A DNA stretch of 60,039 nt from UBA3910 sp964626065 (GCA_964626065.1 CAZVDE010000006.1:1-60039); one strand, 5' to 3'; positions 25,510 through 34,153 are shown, counted from the first letter of the stretch. Program-made: numbers and translations. Notes: generated from the sequence alone by a model not told the origin.

Positions 25510-26751
25510 TCACAGTCGAGCGGGGCGGAAGTAAGAAACAAGAGTTTCCCACAGGCGCGGATCTTCCATTCCCAATCGGTCCAGGATCACGCCGGCCAAA
25601 TTGCAGCGGTTAATTACGGCACAGACATCGCCGAAAACACCATACTGGGGCAGCCAAATTTCAAACCTCCGGCCTCTGCTCTGATAGAAATAATAGGAAC
25701 CCCGCTCTTCATCCCGGGCCAAGCGGGCCCCATGCCGAAACGCTCGTGACCGCGCAGTTTGATAAGGCAATCTAAAGTATTCACCCCCGTCCTTTTCCTC
25801 CCCGTCACCTATTTCCCACAAAGCGGCGTAAACGGGGATCTGCACCAGTGTTTTCCAGGAGGGTACGTATGGCCGCAGAGTGCAAAGGGCGGCCTCTAAT
25901 TTATCCTTGTTCAAAATGGGGCCGGGCTGCTGTGCCGGGGGCAGCGCCACAACGATCCGATCGGCCAGTGCACCCACGGCTTCATAATCAAGGCCGCCCC
26001 AAATCCGCCAGGGGGGTATGCCCGGGCCAAGCTGCACCCAGAGCATCACCGCGGGGGGTAATTCTTTGCGCAGCCGCTTGAGCAGGGATAAATAACGGGC
26101 CCCGTCCGCACCCGCCATGTGGCGCCAGGGCAGATACAGCCCCGCCGCGCCTTGCGCCATCTTCAGCATGGCGGCTGATGTTTGTTTAACGATCTTGCGG
26201 CTGCGAAGCAGGCCGCACAGGTGCTGCACATCGTTTGGGTCCGATTCGGGCGAGATAATGTGGGGAAACCCGCGGCCTTCTTGCGCCGTCTTAGTCACGA
26301 TGAGGCCGGTAAGCCGGCTTGCTTCTATGTTTTCCGGAAGAGAATTGGAACAAATACCCCAGATTTCTCGGTCAAAAAACAGCAGGCGCTGTCCCGCATA
26401 AATTTGCGCGGGCAGCCGCCCCCTGCCCAAAGCCTGTGGTTGAACTTTATAATCCGCGGCGATTTGGGCTAACGTTTCTCCGGGCTGGACCACATGCATC
26501 TGCCTGCGGATGGGCAGATCTTCCGCTAAAGCTAAAGCAAAAAAACGCGCCCCCGCGATCCCATCTGCGATGAGCCCGTGTTCCCTTTGAAACTGCCTTA
26601 CCGCATCTTTAGTCAAATAGCCGTAGTCAGGCTCTTCACCCAAATCATACCCTTGGGAACGAAGCAGTTCGTGCAGCTGATTCACATCAGGGCCCCGATC
26701 TTTAAACCGCAAGGTGCGGGAACCCAAGCGCGGGCCTTTCCAAAAACACAT
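25510..26751 (-). CDS. Peptidoglycan-binding, LysM and GH18-like protein without catalytic glutamate
   Basis: In order: a PG_binding_1 domain (about 15-60, RGPDVNQLHELLRSQGYDL, AVRQFQREHGL), a LysM domain (about 85-128, MHVVQPGETLAQIAADYKV), then a TIM-barrel region resembling the GH18 part of SleL/YaaH spore lysins (130-405). Where GH18 enzymes have DxxDxE, this protein reads GLYLPWRH, so the acid/base residue is absent. It probably binds cortex or coat rather than cutting it. ATG follows GAGGGGTGGTG. It reads toward the SipL-like gene 86 bases downstream; both are likely spore-envelope proteins. Confidence 0.8.
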   Translation of the reverse strand: MCFWKGPRLGSRTLRFKDRGPDVNQLHELLRSQGYDLGEEPDYGYLTKDAVRQFQREHGLIADGIAGARFFALALAEDLPIRRQMHVVQPGETLAQIAADYKVQPQALGRGRLPAQIYAGQRLLFFDREIWGICSNSLPENIEASRLTGLIVTKTAQEGRGFPHIISPESDPNDVQHLCGLLRSRKIVKQTSAAMLKMAQGAAGLYLPWRHMAGADGARYLSLLKRLRKELPPAVMLWVQLGPGIPPWRIWGGLDYEAVGALADRIVVALPPAQQPGPILNKDKLEAALCTLRPYVPSWKTLVQIPVYAALWEIGDGEEKDGGEYFRLPYQTARSRAFRHGARLARDEERGSYYFYQSRGRRFEIWLPQYGVFGDVCAVINRCNLAGVILDRLGMEDPRLWETLVSYFRPARL

Positions 26752-26785
26752 CTACACCACCCCTCTCATTCTTATGAAGAAGGGC

Positions 26786-26811
26786 AAAAAAAAAGCACCG
26801 ATTATCGGTGC
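26786..26811 (-). terminator. Rho-independent terminator of veg
   Basis: GCACCGA and TCGGTGC pair over seven bases with a three-base loop and lead into nine T residues on the minus strand, 23 bases after the veg stop. It insulates veg's strong promoters from the spore gene downstream. Confidence 0.9.
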
Positions 26812-26833
26812 AAGCCCGCCTTTCGGTGCCGGA

Positions 26834-27112
26834 TTATAAGTTGGCTGCCTCTTCAGTGCCAACCCCACTGCAATCATCTAATGTTAGTTCAACTGTTTTG
26901 GTTAAGACGTCTGCGTAGGTGTAAGAAAGACGCCTTATGGAATAAGATTTATCAAGTTTGACGACAAAAATTTTCGGATAAGTGCTTTCGATGACACCTT
27001 CCGCCTCTACTATCCTGCGGCGCCCTCGATTGGCCCTGAGCTTGACGCGCTTACCCACTTGGGACTCCAAATCCAGTCTAATCTGCTGGATCGTGTTCAC
27101 GTTTTCAGCCAC
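26834..27112 (-). CDS. veg: Veg protein
   Basis: A 92-residue homologue of Bacillus Veg: a small SH3-like beta-barrel (VGKRVKLRANRGRRRIVEAEGVIESTYPKIFVVKLD, then SYTYADVLTKTVEL). Veg is abundant and has been linked to biofilm matrix expression and spore outgrowth, with an unclear molecular role. Two GTG starts are possible; the one at 27112 gives the family-like MAEN N-terminus and has GGAAGGTGA six bases upstream, whereas the GTG at 27121 is part of that ribosome site. It has two tandem promoters and its own terminator. Confidence 0.95.
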   Translation of the reverse strand: MAENVNTIQQIRLDLESQVGKRVKLRANRGRRRIVEAEGVIESTYPKIFVVKLDKSYSIRRLSYTYADVLTKTVELTLDDCSGVGTEEAANL

Positions 27113-27147
27113 CTTTGTCACCTTCCCTATCGCATTTTGTCGAAACT

Positions 27148-27176
27148 ATCTTAGCATGAACAAAGGTGGTTGTCAA
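27148..27176 (-). promoter_or_regulatory. Proximal sigma-A promoter of veg
   Basis: Minus-strand TTGACA (27171-27176), 17 bases, TAAGAT (27148-27153). Transcription would start about 30 bases before the veg GTG. Confidence 0.8.
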
Positions 27177-27183
27177 ATTAATT

Positions 27184-27212
27184 ATTTTACCAATCGTCAA
27201 TCCAACTGTCAA
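27184..27212 (-). promoter_or_regulatory. Distal sigma-A promoter of veg
   Basis: Minus-strand TTGACA (27207-27212), 17 bases, TAAAAT (27184-27189), placed 36 bases upstream of the proximal promoter with identical spacing. Confidence 0.75.
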
Positions 27213-27226
27213 GCCCAATTTTTCAT

Positions 27227-27694
27227 TTATTTTGTATAGCGATCCGCAACTGACGAGGCCCCGTAAGAATCGGGCTTAATCCTGCATAGGTAACCTGAGC
27301 CGTTGACCATGCCCACCACTTCTTTTACCAATGAGCGGGTGGCCCCGTTTGTGCCCACATCGAGGTGGATCTCCATATTGAATTCGGGCCCGGCCTGCGC
27401 CAGTTTTTCGGTAAACAAAGAAGCGATGCTCAGACTGAGGGAAGCCTCGTAAAATATCCTCTGCCGAAGGGAGCGGGCGTGGTCATCCCGTTTGCGCGTA
27501 TAAAAAAACCTGCCTCCTTTACCCTCCCTATGCACAATGAGGGCGGTCACAAAACAAGTTGTATCCCTCAGCTGAGAATCGGTGCCGATGATCAAACGAT
27601 AGTTGTCCTCGGGAAACCGGGAAACATACTCAACTATTTCGTGATACACTTCTTCCAACGTAAGCCTGCCTTTTGTCGGGCTGATAAATTCCAT
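27227..27694 (-). CDS. RNase H-like YkuK family protein (DUF458)
   Basis: The YkuK/DUF458 core is clear: LIIGTDSQ near the N-terminus, TALIVHREGKGGRFFYTRK, IHLDVGTNGATRSLV, and KPDSYGASSVADRYTK at the end. The fold is RNase H-like, with conserved aspartates in GTDSQ and HLDVG that could bind metal. No reaction is established. ATG 27694 begins the family MEFISPTKG and follows GGGGGGTGTAGG; the start 15 bases upstream has no ribosome site. It follows rsmA by 16 bases and likely shares its transcript. Confidence 0.9.
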   Translation of the reverse strand: MEFISPTKGRLTLEEVYHEIVEYVSRFPEDNYRLIIGTDSQLRDTTCFVTALIVHREGKGGRFFYTRKRDDHARSLRQRIFYEASLSLSIASLFTEKLAQAGPEFNMEIHLDVGTNGATRSLVKEVVGMVNGSGYLCRIKPDSYGASSVADRYTK

Positions 27695-27710
27695 GCCTAC
27701 ACCCCCCACA

Positions 27711-28595
27711 TTAAACCTTCAGTAATTCGTTCGTCAGTGTGCTGAATTCCTCAAGCGAAAGCCGTTCACCCCGAATTTGTGCATCAATTTGCGCCGCGGC
27801 CAAAGAGTGGTCTAAATCATCCCTTGTCAGCCCCCATTCTTCAATGAGAGGCCTTAGGGCATTGCGCACTGTCTTACGCCTTTGTTGGAAGGCGGCCCTA
27901 ACTACTGCAAAAAGGCGCTCCCGAGGGGCATCCACCTTGGGTGGCACGGGCTTGAGCCTTACAACGGCAGAATCGACGGCGGGGGAAGGTATGAAAACAG
28001 TCCGGGGTACGTTAAGCAGCAGCTCTCCCTCTGTATAATACTGCACAGCCAAGGACAGCACCCCGTAATCAGCACTGCCCGGCGGCGCTAAAATCCGCCT
28101 GGCAACCTCCCGCTGTACCATGACGACGATCAGCTCAAAGGAAAGATCATTTTCTAAAGCCTTCATAATCAGGGGGCTCGTCAAATAATAGGGCAGATTG
28201 GCCACCATTTTTAAAGGCTGCCCCTCCCACCCCGCCTGCTGTAAGCTCTCTCGCCAATTCAGGGCCAAGGCATCACCCTTGATGATTTTGACGGGTGAAC
28301 CGCCTAACGGGCCGCCTGATAGGCTTCCTTTCAGGCTGTGCAGAATTTCCACCAGTTCGCTATCGATTTCCACAGCCAGCACCTGCCCGCAAACGGGTGC
28401 CATCAAGGCGGTCAGTGCCCCCAAGCCGGGCCCGATTTCCAGCACCCAGTCTTCTTTCTGTAATGCGGCACCCTCCACAATCCGCTGCGCTATATTACCG
28501 TCAATGAGAAAGTTCTGCCCCAGGCTTTTTTTGATATAAAAATCTTTTTCCTTTATGATTCTATGCACAAAGCCGGGTTTTAACATTTGAGTCAT
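27711..28595 (-). CDS. rsmA: 16S rRNA dimethyladenosine transferase RsmA (KsgA)
   Basis: It dimethylates two adjacent adenosines near the 3' end of 16S rRNA. Seen: KKSLGQNFLID, the SAM loop EIGPGLGALTALM, VEIDSELV, the catalytic NLPYYLTSPL and the C-terminal FIPSPAVDSAVVRL and RRKTVRNAL. Length 294 aa is normal. Its ATG overlaps the stop of the small upstream gene (ATGA), so translation is coupled. In Bacillus rsmA also lies near veg. Confidence 0.97.
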   Translation of the reverse strand: MTQMLKPGFVHRIIKEKDFYIKKSLGQNFLIDGNIAQRIVEGAALQKEDWVLEIGPGLGALTALMAPVCGQVLAVEIDSELVEILHSLKGSLSGGPLGGSPVKIIKGDALALNWRESLQQAGWEGQPLKMVANLPYYLTSPLIMKALENDLSFELIVVMVQREVARRILAPPGSADYGVLSLAVQYYTEGELLLNVPRTVFIPSPAVDSAVVRLKPVPPKVDAPRERLFAVVRAAFQQRRKTVRNALRPLIEEWGLTRDDLDHSLAAAQIDAQIRGERLSLEEFSTLTNELLKV

Positions 28596-28807
28596 CTCGG
28601 CTCACCCGGTTCCAACAGATCGCTGATGCCTTTGCTGATTCTACTCAGCTCAGCTTTAAACTGCTGATCGTCGTAATCGTTCATGGCATCCAGAAGGTTA
28701 AGAATAGCTTGAAATTCCTGTTCTTCCAAACGCCCCTGGGCCACCAGCCCCTCGCATGTTGTGATAAAGCGCAGCTTGACCCGCTCCAGATCATTAAACA
28801 AAGGCAT
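28592..28807 (-). CDS. Small protein of unknown function between dnaB and rsmA
   Basis: A 71-residue soluble, acidic, helical protein (MPLFNDLERVKLRFITTCEGLVAQGRL ... DLLEPGEPR). I do not recognise the family. The ATG at 28807 has GGAGG seven bases upstream; its TGA overlaps the rsmA ATG by four bases, and it starts 13 bases after dnaB. Tight packing and a good ribosome site argue for a real gene. The MPLFNDLERVK start could belong to an uncharacterised clostridial family of short helical proteins. Confidence 0.72.
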   Translation of the reverse strand: MPLFNDLERVKLRFITTCEGLVAQGRLEEQEFQAILNLLDAMNDYDDQQFKAELSRISKGISDLLEPGEPR

Positions 28808-28820
28808 GGTGCCACCTCCG

Positions 28821-30203
28821 TCATTTCGCATTGGCGTATTCTTCGATGAATCGAGTGTATTCCTTGATAAAACGCAGCTGGACGGTACCGGTGGGCCCTT
28901 TACGCTGTTTGGCAAAGATAACTTCCACCAATCCTTCCGTCCCCTGCTCTTTGGCTAATTCGGGATGATAATAATCCTCCCGGTACAAAAACATGACCAC
29001 ATCCGCGAATTCCTCAATATTGCCCGAGTCGCGCAGATCGGAAAGCATGGGCCTTTTGTTTTCTCGACTTTCCACACCGCGGTTTAGTTGGGACAGCAGC
29101 ATTACGGGTACGTCCAATTCCCCGGCTAAATCCCGCAGTTCGCGCACCATTTCTCCCACAATTAAGGTCCAGCTGCGATTGGGGTTATCGGGCGGTTTAA
29201 TCAACTGCAAATAGTCAACGATAATAAGGCCTAAGCCGGGGTTTTCCGCCTTGAATTTGCGCGCGTGGGACTTAATTTCAGTGATTGTCAAGCCCCTCTT
29301 GTCAGAGATGGCTATGGGCAGGTGGTAAAGTTCGTTGAACACTTTTTGCGTCAGCAAAAACTGCTCGTCGCTGAGCCTCGTTTGATATTCATAAGATGAT
29401 ACCGCATCTTGCGCGCCCTGTTTGCGTGCAAAAAGTTCGCTCAGAACGATTCGATCCCCGATTTGTTCGTCGTCCATCTCTAAACTGAAAATGAGAACGG
29501 GGATTTCGCGCTTAGCAACATTGACGGCCATATTTAAAGCGAGAGCGGTCTTTCCCATGCTGGGCCTGGCCGCCAGAATAATAAGATCCCTTTTTCTAAA
29601 CCCCGTGGTCATACCATCAATGGAGGGGTAACGCACCGAAAGGCCGTAGGCGTCCTCCAGCCCTTCCCGCCTTCTCAACAGATTTAAATAACATTTGTTC
29701 AGGACCTCTAAAAGGTCCTTCGTTTCATCGGCCGCACCCTGCCTGCGTCCCGAGGCAAAGATCAACTCTTCCGCCCGGGCCTGCACTTCTTGCAGATCAT
29801 CGTTCTTTGCATCCAAAGCCAGCGCCTTGATTTCTTCGCCCGCCTTCAGCAGGCGCCGCATCCCTTCTTTATAGACAAGGCTCTCCGCACTGGGCTCAAG
29901 CTCACTTAGGGCCACAAAAGATTCGGTAAGGGGTATCAAAAGTTCTGCGGGGGCTTCTGTAATCCGATCGGCCCGCAGCCGATTGTAGATCTGTGTGTAA
30001 GAAATCTTACCCTGCCTGTGATAAAGATCAAGAATAATTTCATAGATACGGCGGTGGGAAAAATCGCAAAAGTGGCCGGGTTTGAGCCTCCCCGCGACTT
30101 GATCAATCTGTGCCGGGTATTTGATTAGGATTCCCAAAACCCGGCGTTCCGCATTCAAATCCATAGGTAATTCAAGCCCGGGGGCAGCATCAGTCAAACT
30201 CAT
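28821..30203 (-). CDS. dnaB: Replicative DNA helicase DnaB
   Basis: The ring helicase of the replication fork (460 aa; called DnaC in Bacillus). An N-terminal DnaB domain (MDLNAERRVLGILI to residue ~130) is joined to a RecA-like motor with Walker A ARPSMGKTALALNMA, IFSLEMDDEQI, Walker B LIIVDYLQLI, SQLNRGVE and DLRDSGNIEEFADVVMFLYR. No intein. ATG 30203 has GGAGG ten bases upstream; the gene starts 14 bases inside the end of the dnaD-like gene. Pairing with dnaD suggests a helicase-loading operon. Confidence 0.97.
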   Translation of the reverse strand: MSLTDAAPGLELPMDLNAERRVLGILIKYPAQIDQVAGRLKPGHFCDFSHRRIYEIILDLYHRQGKISYTQIYNRLRADRITEAPAELLIPLTESFVALSELEPSAESLVYKEGMRRLLKAGEEIKALALDAKNDDLQEVQARAEELIFASGRRQGAADETKDLLEVLNKCYLNLLRRREGLEDAYGLSVRYPSIDGMTTGFRKRDLIILAARPSMGKTALALNMAVNVAKREIPVLIFSLEMDDEQIGDRIVLSELFARKQGAQDAVSSYEYQTRLSDEQFLLTQKVFNELYHLPIAISDKRGLTITEIKSHARKFKAENPGLGLIIVDYLQLIKPPDNPNRSWTLIVGEMVRELRDLAGELDVPVMLLSQLNRGVESRENKRPMLSDLRDSGNIEEFADVVMFLYREDYYHPELAKEQGTEGLVEVIFAKQRKGPTGTVQLRFIKEYTRFIEEYANAK

Positions 30204-30855
30204 GGGGAAATACCTCCTTCCACCGTTTTTCAGCCGGACTGCGCTCCTTGCGGGCGGCAATGGGCTGCAGAACCTTTGTCAAATGGGGGTTTTCCAGCAG
30301 ATCATTGTAGGAGCGAATACCGTTAGCATGCCAGTTGCGCAAGATGCCTTCTACGTAGGGAAACCCCGGAGACGCAGCCGAAGCGCGCATTTCTTCAATC
30401 GCGACCGCGATCACTTCGTGCGAAACGCCTTTAGTCTCCACCCAATAAAGCAGTTTGCGCATCTCCTCCGGCGTGGGCGCGGCCACCCTGGTTGTCCAAT
30501 AATTCACCAACCACTCAAAGGAAGCCTGCTCCTCATCTAAAATACTCTCAGCGGCGGCGGCCGCTTCTTCAATGCGGGGCACAGTGAGCCTGATTTCAAT
30601 CCCCTCATCATTGATCCAGCCCCGATCGGCTAAAAGGGCCAGGCATCTGCTCACTTCTTGTTCTGCCAAACCAATCTGCTCGGCCAGCGTATCCAACCTC
30701 AGAGGCTGTCTGAGCTGAGCCAAGGCCGCCAAATTGATCCAAACCAGTGTAGCTTTGGGGCCCAGAACGGCTTGGCATTGAAAAATTTCGGCCGGAATCT
30801 GGATGGGCAGGCCCTCCATTCCCTGCAATAATATTCCTTGGCTTGTTTGGGACAC
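30190..30855 (-). CDS. DnaD-domain replication initiation protein
   Basis: The N-terminal 110 residues form a winged-helix-like DnaD_N region (IQIPAEIFQ, LGPKATLVWINLAALAQ, LAEQIGLAEQEVSRCLALLADRGWI). Residues ~125-195 are the DnaD/DnaB C-terminal helical domain (FEWLVNYWTTRVAAPTPEEM to YVEGILRNWHANGIRSYNDL). DnaD helps open the origin and load DnaB, the next gene. GTG 30855 shares its G with the ABC-F stop (TAGTG) and has AGGAAGG upstream, so the genes are translationally coupled. A GTG 42 bases upstream is less well placed. Confidence 0.92.
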   Translation of the reverse strand: MSQTSQGILLQGMEGLPIQIPAEIFQCQAVLGPKATLVWINLAALAQLRQPLRLDTLAEQIGLAEQEVSRCLALLADRGWINDEGIEIRLTVPRIEEAAAAAESILDEEQASFEWLVNYWTTRVAAPTPEEMRKLLYWVETKGVSHEVIAVAIEEMRASAASPGFPYVEGILRNWHANGIRSYNDLLENPHLTKVLQPIAARKERSPAEKRWKEVFPHEFD

Positions 30856-32732
30856 TATTCCCACCCTTCCTCTTGTTCCTCTATGAGCCTTTCCCACTGT
30901 GCGTATTTATCGCCCAGCTCGGAATTGAGCTCGCGGTATTTGCGCACCGCGGCTGTGCTTGCTTCTTCCCGGGCATAAAGTTCGGGTGAAGCGAGTGTCT
31001 GCTCCAATTCATCCTTTTTTGCCTCAAGCAGCATGATTTGGGCCTCCAAATCCTTTCTTTGCGCAGTCAGGTAAGCTTGTGAACGCGTTTTCCGAACCAC
31101 GGCCCGATCTGCCTGCCTACCGCTTTCCCTTGCGGGGGCCTCCGCTTTTTCCCGCCTCTTCAACTCTTCAAACCGGGTAAAATTACCCACAAATTCCTTA
31201 AGCGAACCCTGCTGAAGGTACCAAATTTTAGTAGCCAATTTATCAATAAAATAGCGATCGTGGGAAGCGAAGATGATCGTGCCGGTAAAATCGGCCAGCG
31301 CTTCTTCTAAAGCCTCCCGGCCGAAGATATCCAAATGATTGGTGGGTTCGTCCAACAAAAGAAAATTAGGTCGATGCAAAAGCAGCTTAGCCAGGGCCAG
31401 GCGATTTCTTTCGCCGCCGCTCAAAACGGATGTCTGTTTAAAAACCTCTTCGTCTCGGAATAAAAATCGCGCCAGCACGGAACGGAGAAGGCCTAAATCC
31501 ATACGGTGTTCCCCATACAGCTCTTCCAAAACGGTGTTGTCCGGTGCAAAGGCGATCTGCTGAGAAAAATAGGCGCATTCTACACCCGCCCCCCAGCGCA
31601 GATGCCCCCGGTGATCCAGTTCGCCGCAGAGAATTTTGAGCAGCGTGCTTTTGCCGCTGCCATTCGGCCCTAAAAGAGCTATGCGCTCGCCTCGCTGTAC
31701 TTGAGCGTTAATCTCAGTAAGCACGCGGTGGCCGCCAAAGTCTTTGCCAATGCCGTCTAAAACTAAGACCTCCAACCCCGATTGGCGCCGGGGTTCAAAG
31801 CGAAAAACAAAATCGCGCTCAGGTGCGATTCTTTCCGGATCGGGCAGGCGCCCCATTTTTTTCTCCATGCTTTTTGCTTGGCGGGCCCGTGTCCCGGCGC
31901 CGAACTTTTGGATAAACTCTTCCATTTGCGCCCGTTTATCCTGCACCCGCTCCCGCTCCGCTTCCAATTGCGCCCGCCGCAGTGCACGCCGGGGCAGGTA
32001 TTGGGAATAGTTGCCCCTGTATTGATAGAGGCGCTGATCTTCCAACTCCCAAATCCTAGTGGCTATCTTGTCCAAAAAGAAGCGATCGTGAGAAACGACA
32101 ATGAAGGCGTGGGGGTAGCCGGCGAGAAAGCCTTCCAGCCACTCCACCGCATCTAAATCGAGGTGGTTGGTGGGCTCGTCCAGAATCAACAAGGAGGGCC
32201 GGGCCAACAGTAAGCGGGCCAAGCCAATGCGCATCTGCTCGCCCCCGCTAAAAGTGGAGAGGGCCCTAGAAAGATCGGCTCGATCAAAGCCCAGCCCGGC
32301 CAGGACAGAGTTGATCTGCACTAGATAGTCATAGCCGCCTTGATGTTCAAAGCCGGCCTGGACCCGGGAGTAGCTATCCATAACCTTTTCCAAAGCCGCC
32401 CCTTCGTCTAAGCGGGACATTTGCACCTCTAGCGTACGCATTTCTTCTTCCAGGCGGATCTGCTGTGCGAAAGGTTCACTCAAAAACTCACCAAGGCCCA
32501 ATTGGGGTTCAAGCTCCGCTTGTCCTAAATAACCTTTGGTAACACCGCCCCGCAGGCTGACTTGGCCCCGTTCGGGCACGAGCCCCCCTGCCAGTGTCTG
32601 CAATAAGGTGGTCTTACCCACTCCGTTGGCGCCAACCAGGCCGATACGGTCAGTCCGGGCAATATGGGCAGATACTTCCTGAAAGATCAGTTGATCGCCA
32701 TGGTACTTCCATAAATCGGTAATGGTGATCAT
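30855..32732 (-). CDS. ABC-F family ATPase (YdiF/Uup-like)
   Basis: Two ABC cassettes without membrane segments: first Walker A GANGVGKTTLL, signature FSGGEQMR, Walker B LLILDEPTNHLDLD; second Walker A GPNGSGKSTLL, signature LSGGERNR, Walker B LLLDEPTNHLDI. The interdomain linker (about 245-310) is rich in arginine and lysine, and a C-terminal coiled coil (about 560-620) follows, as in YdiF and Uup. ABC-F proteins act at the ribosomal E-site to free stalled translation; a resistance role cannot be excluded. 18 bases after ddl. Confidence 0.93.
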   Translation of the reverse strand: MITITDLWKYHGDQLIFQEVSAHIARTDRIGLVGANGVGKTTLLQTLAGGLVPERGQVSLRGGVTKGYLGQAELEPQLGLGEFLSEPFAQQIRLEEEMRTLEVQMSRLDEGAALEKVMDSYSRVQAGFEHQGGYDYLVQINSVLAGLGFDRADLSRALSTFSGGEQMRIGLARLLLARPSLLILDEPTNHLDLDAVEWLEGFLAGYPHAFIVVSHDRFFLDKIATRIWELEDQRLYQYRGNYSQYLPRRALRRAQLEAERERVQDKRAQMEEFIQKFGAGTRARQAKSMEKKMGRLPDPERIAPERDFVFRFEPRRQSGLEVLVLDGIGKDFGGHRVLTEINAQVQRGERIALLGPNGSGKSTLLKILCGELDHRGHLRWGAGVECAYFSQQIAFAPDNTVLEELYGEHRMDLGLLRSVLARFLFRDEEVFKQTSVLSGGERNRLALAKLLLHRPNFLLLDEPTNHLDIFGREALEEALADFTGTIIFASHDRYFIDKLATKIWYLQQGSLKEFVGNFTRFEELKRREKAEAPARESGRQADRAVVRKTRSQAYLTAQRKDLEAQIMLLEAKKDELEQTLASPELYAREEASTAAVRKYRELNSELGDKYAQWERLIEEQEEGWE

Positions 32733-32750
32733 AAGCCAGCTTACACCGCC

Positions 32751-33755
32751 TTAAAATGCGCTAATGCGCAGATTTTGCCGCTCGCGGTGTTTTTCCAGCG
32801 CCAATTGGATTAAACGGTCCAGCAGTTCGGTGTAGGCCAGACCGGTGCTCTCCCACAGTTTGGGATACATGCTGATTTCGGTGAACCCGGGTATTGTGTT
32901 GATTTCATTTACGTACACTTCTTCGCCCGGGGTAACAAAAAAGTCCACCCTACCCATACCGGAGCAGTCCACCGCTTGGAAAGCCCGTACCGCCAACTGC
33001 CGTATACGCTCAGTGAGAGATTGTTCTAAGGGTGCGGGAATAATCAGGCGGGAGTCTCCGCTTTTGTATTTGGCCTCGTAGTCGTAAAATTCGTGGGAGG
33101 GTATAATTTCCCCCAGCACGGAGGCTTGCGGTTCGTTATGGCCCAAAACGCTGCACTCTATTTCTCGGGCGTTAATGGCGCCCTGCTCCACAACGACTTT
33201 TCTGTCATATTCCAAAGCCAGCGAGATGGCCCGGTCAAGCGCCTGCGCCGTTTCCACCTTACTAATCCCCACGCTGGAGCCTAAATTAGCCGGTTTGACA
33301 AAAAGGGGATAGGCCAAGTTGCCCTCGATGCGCCCCCTTACTGCCCCCGCATCACACTGCCAGTCGTGGTTAAAAACCACTTCCCAGGGCAGAAGGGGCA
33401 GCCGCGCTTCTTTAAACAGACTGCGCATGAAAGCCTTATCCATCGCTGCGCCCGAGGCAGCCACACCCGCACCCACATAGGGCAGATTGGCCAATTCCAA
33501 CAAACCCTGAATTGTTCCGTCTTCGCCGAAGGGCCCATGCAGCACCGGAAAAACCACGTCTAAATCCGGATTAGAAGCGGGATTGGCCTGAATTTGCACA
33601 TCGCCCTCCCAGCCGCCATCCTGATTGATCTTAATTGGAATGATTTCATATTTCTCTTTATCCAGCGCATTCATTACGGAACGGGCGGAAACAAGAGAAA
33701 CCTCATGTTCGCCCGAACGCCCCCCATAAATGACGGCAACCCTCATCTTTGACAT
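32751..33755 (-). CDS. ddl: D-alanine--D-alanine ligase
   Basis: An ATP-grasp ligase that makes D-Ala-D-Ala for peptidoglycan. Seen: VIYGGRSGEHEVSLVSARSV, FPVLHGPFGEDGTIQGLLE, VGAGVAASGAAMDK, FVKPANLGSSVGISKV, VEQGAINAREIECSVLG, GRVDFF and VNEINTIPGFTEISMYPKLW. Length 334 aa, DdlA/VanA-like size. An alternative ATG lies nine bases inside. No van genes are nearby, and the YDYEAKY segment has the ordinary D-Ala-type Tyr, so vancomycin resistance is not suggested. Confidence 0.96.
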   Translation of the reverse strand: MSKMRVAVIYGGRSGEHEVSLVSARSVMNALDKEKYEIIPIKINQDGGWEGDVQIQANPASNPDLDVVFPVLHGPFGEDGTIQGLLELANLPYVGAGVAASGAAMDKAFMRSLFKEARLPLLPWEVVFNHDWQCDAGAVRGRIEGNLAYPLFVKPANLGSSVGISKVETAQALDRAISLALEYDRKVVVEQGAINAREIECSVLGHNEPQASVLGEIIPSHEFYDYEAKYKSGDSRLIIPAPLEQSLTERIRQLAVRAFQAVDCSGMGRVDFFVTPGEEVYVNEINTIPGFTEISMYPKLWESTGLAYTELLDRLIQLALEKHRERQNLRISAF

Positions 33756-33772
33756 TTTCTACCCCCGCTTTT

Positions 33773-34153
33773 TTAATCACACACACAAATGGCATCCATC
33801 TCCACCGACACGCCCTTAGGCAGCGCGCCCACTTCCACACAGACTCGCGCCGGAGGATTTTCCTTGAAAAAGCTGCCGTAAATGCTGTTCATTTTGTCAA
33901 AATCGTTTAGATCGGTCAAATAAACTGTTACCTTCACAGCCCGGTCCAGGCTGCTGCCGCCTTGCTGGGCAATCGCCGCTAAATTCTTGAGAACTTGCGT
34001 AACCTGATCCTCCACAGAATCATATGCGATTTTTCCCGTTTCCATGTTCAGGCCCAATTGGCCCGAGATAAATAAAAAATTGCCTGCTTTGATCGCCTGG
34101 CTGTAAGGCCCCACCGCAGCCGGAGCCTTCTCGGTATGCACTGTCTGCAGCAT
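33773..34153 (-). CDS. ridA: RidA family reactive imine deaminase
   Basis: A 126-residue YjgF/RidA protein (YabJ in Bacillus). Seen: PAAVGPYSQAIKAGNFLFISGQLGLN, AVKVTVYLTDLNDF, and the catalytic arginine in PPARVCVEVGALPKGVSVEMDAIC. It hydrolyses reactive enamines and imines formed by PLP enzymes. In Bacillus yabJ is part of the purR operon; here it has moved next to ddl and mgtE. Confidence 0.96.
   Translation of the reverse strand: MLQTVHTEKAPAAVGPYSQAIKAGNFLFISGQLGLNMETGKIAYDSVEDQVTQVLKNLAAIAQQGGSSLDRAVKVTVYLTDLNDFDKMNSIYGSFFKENPPARVCVEVGALPKGVSVEMDAICVCD

Noticed and set aside
32751..33755. Possible vancomycin-resistance-type ligase.
   Set aside because: No van operon genes adjoin, and the active-site segments look like ordinary D-Ala:D-Ala ligase.
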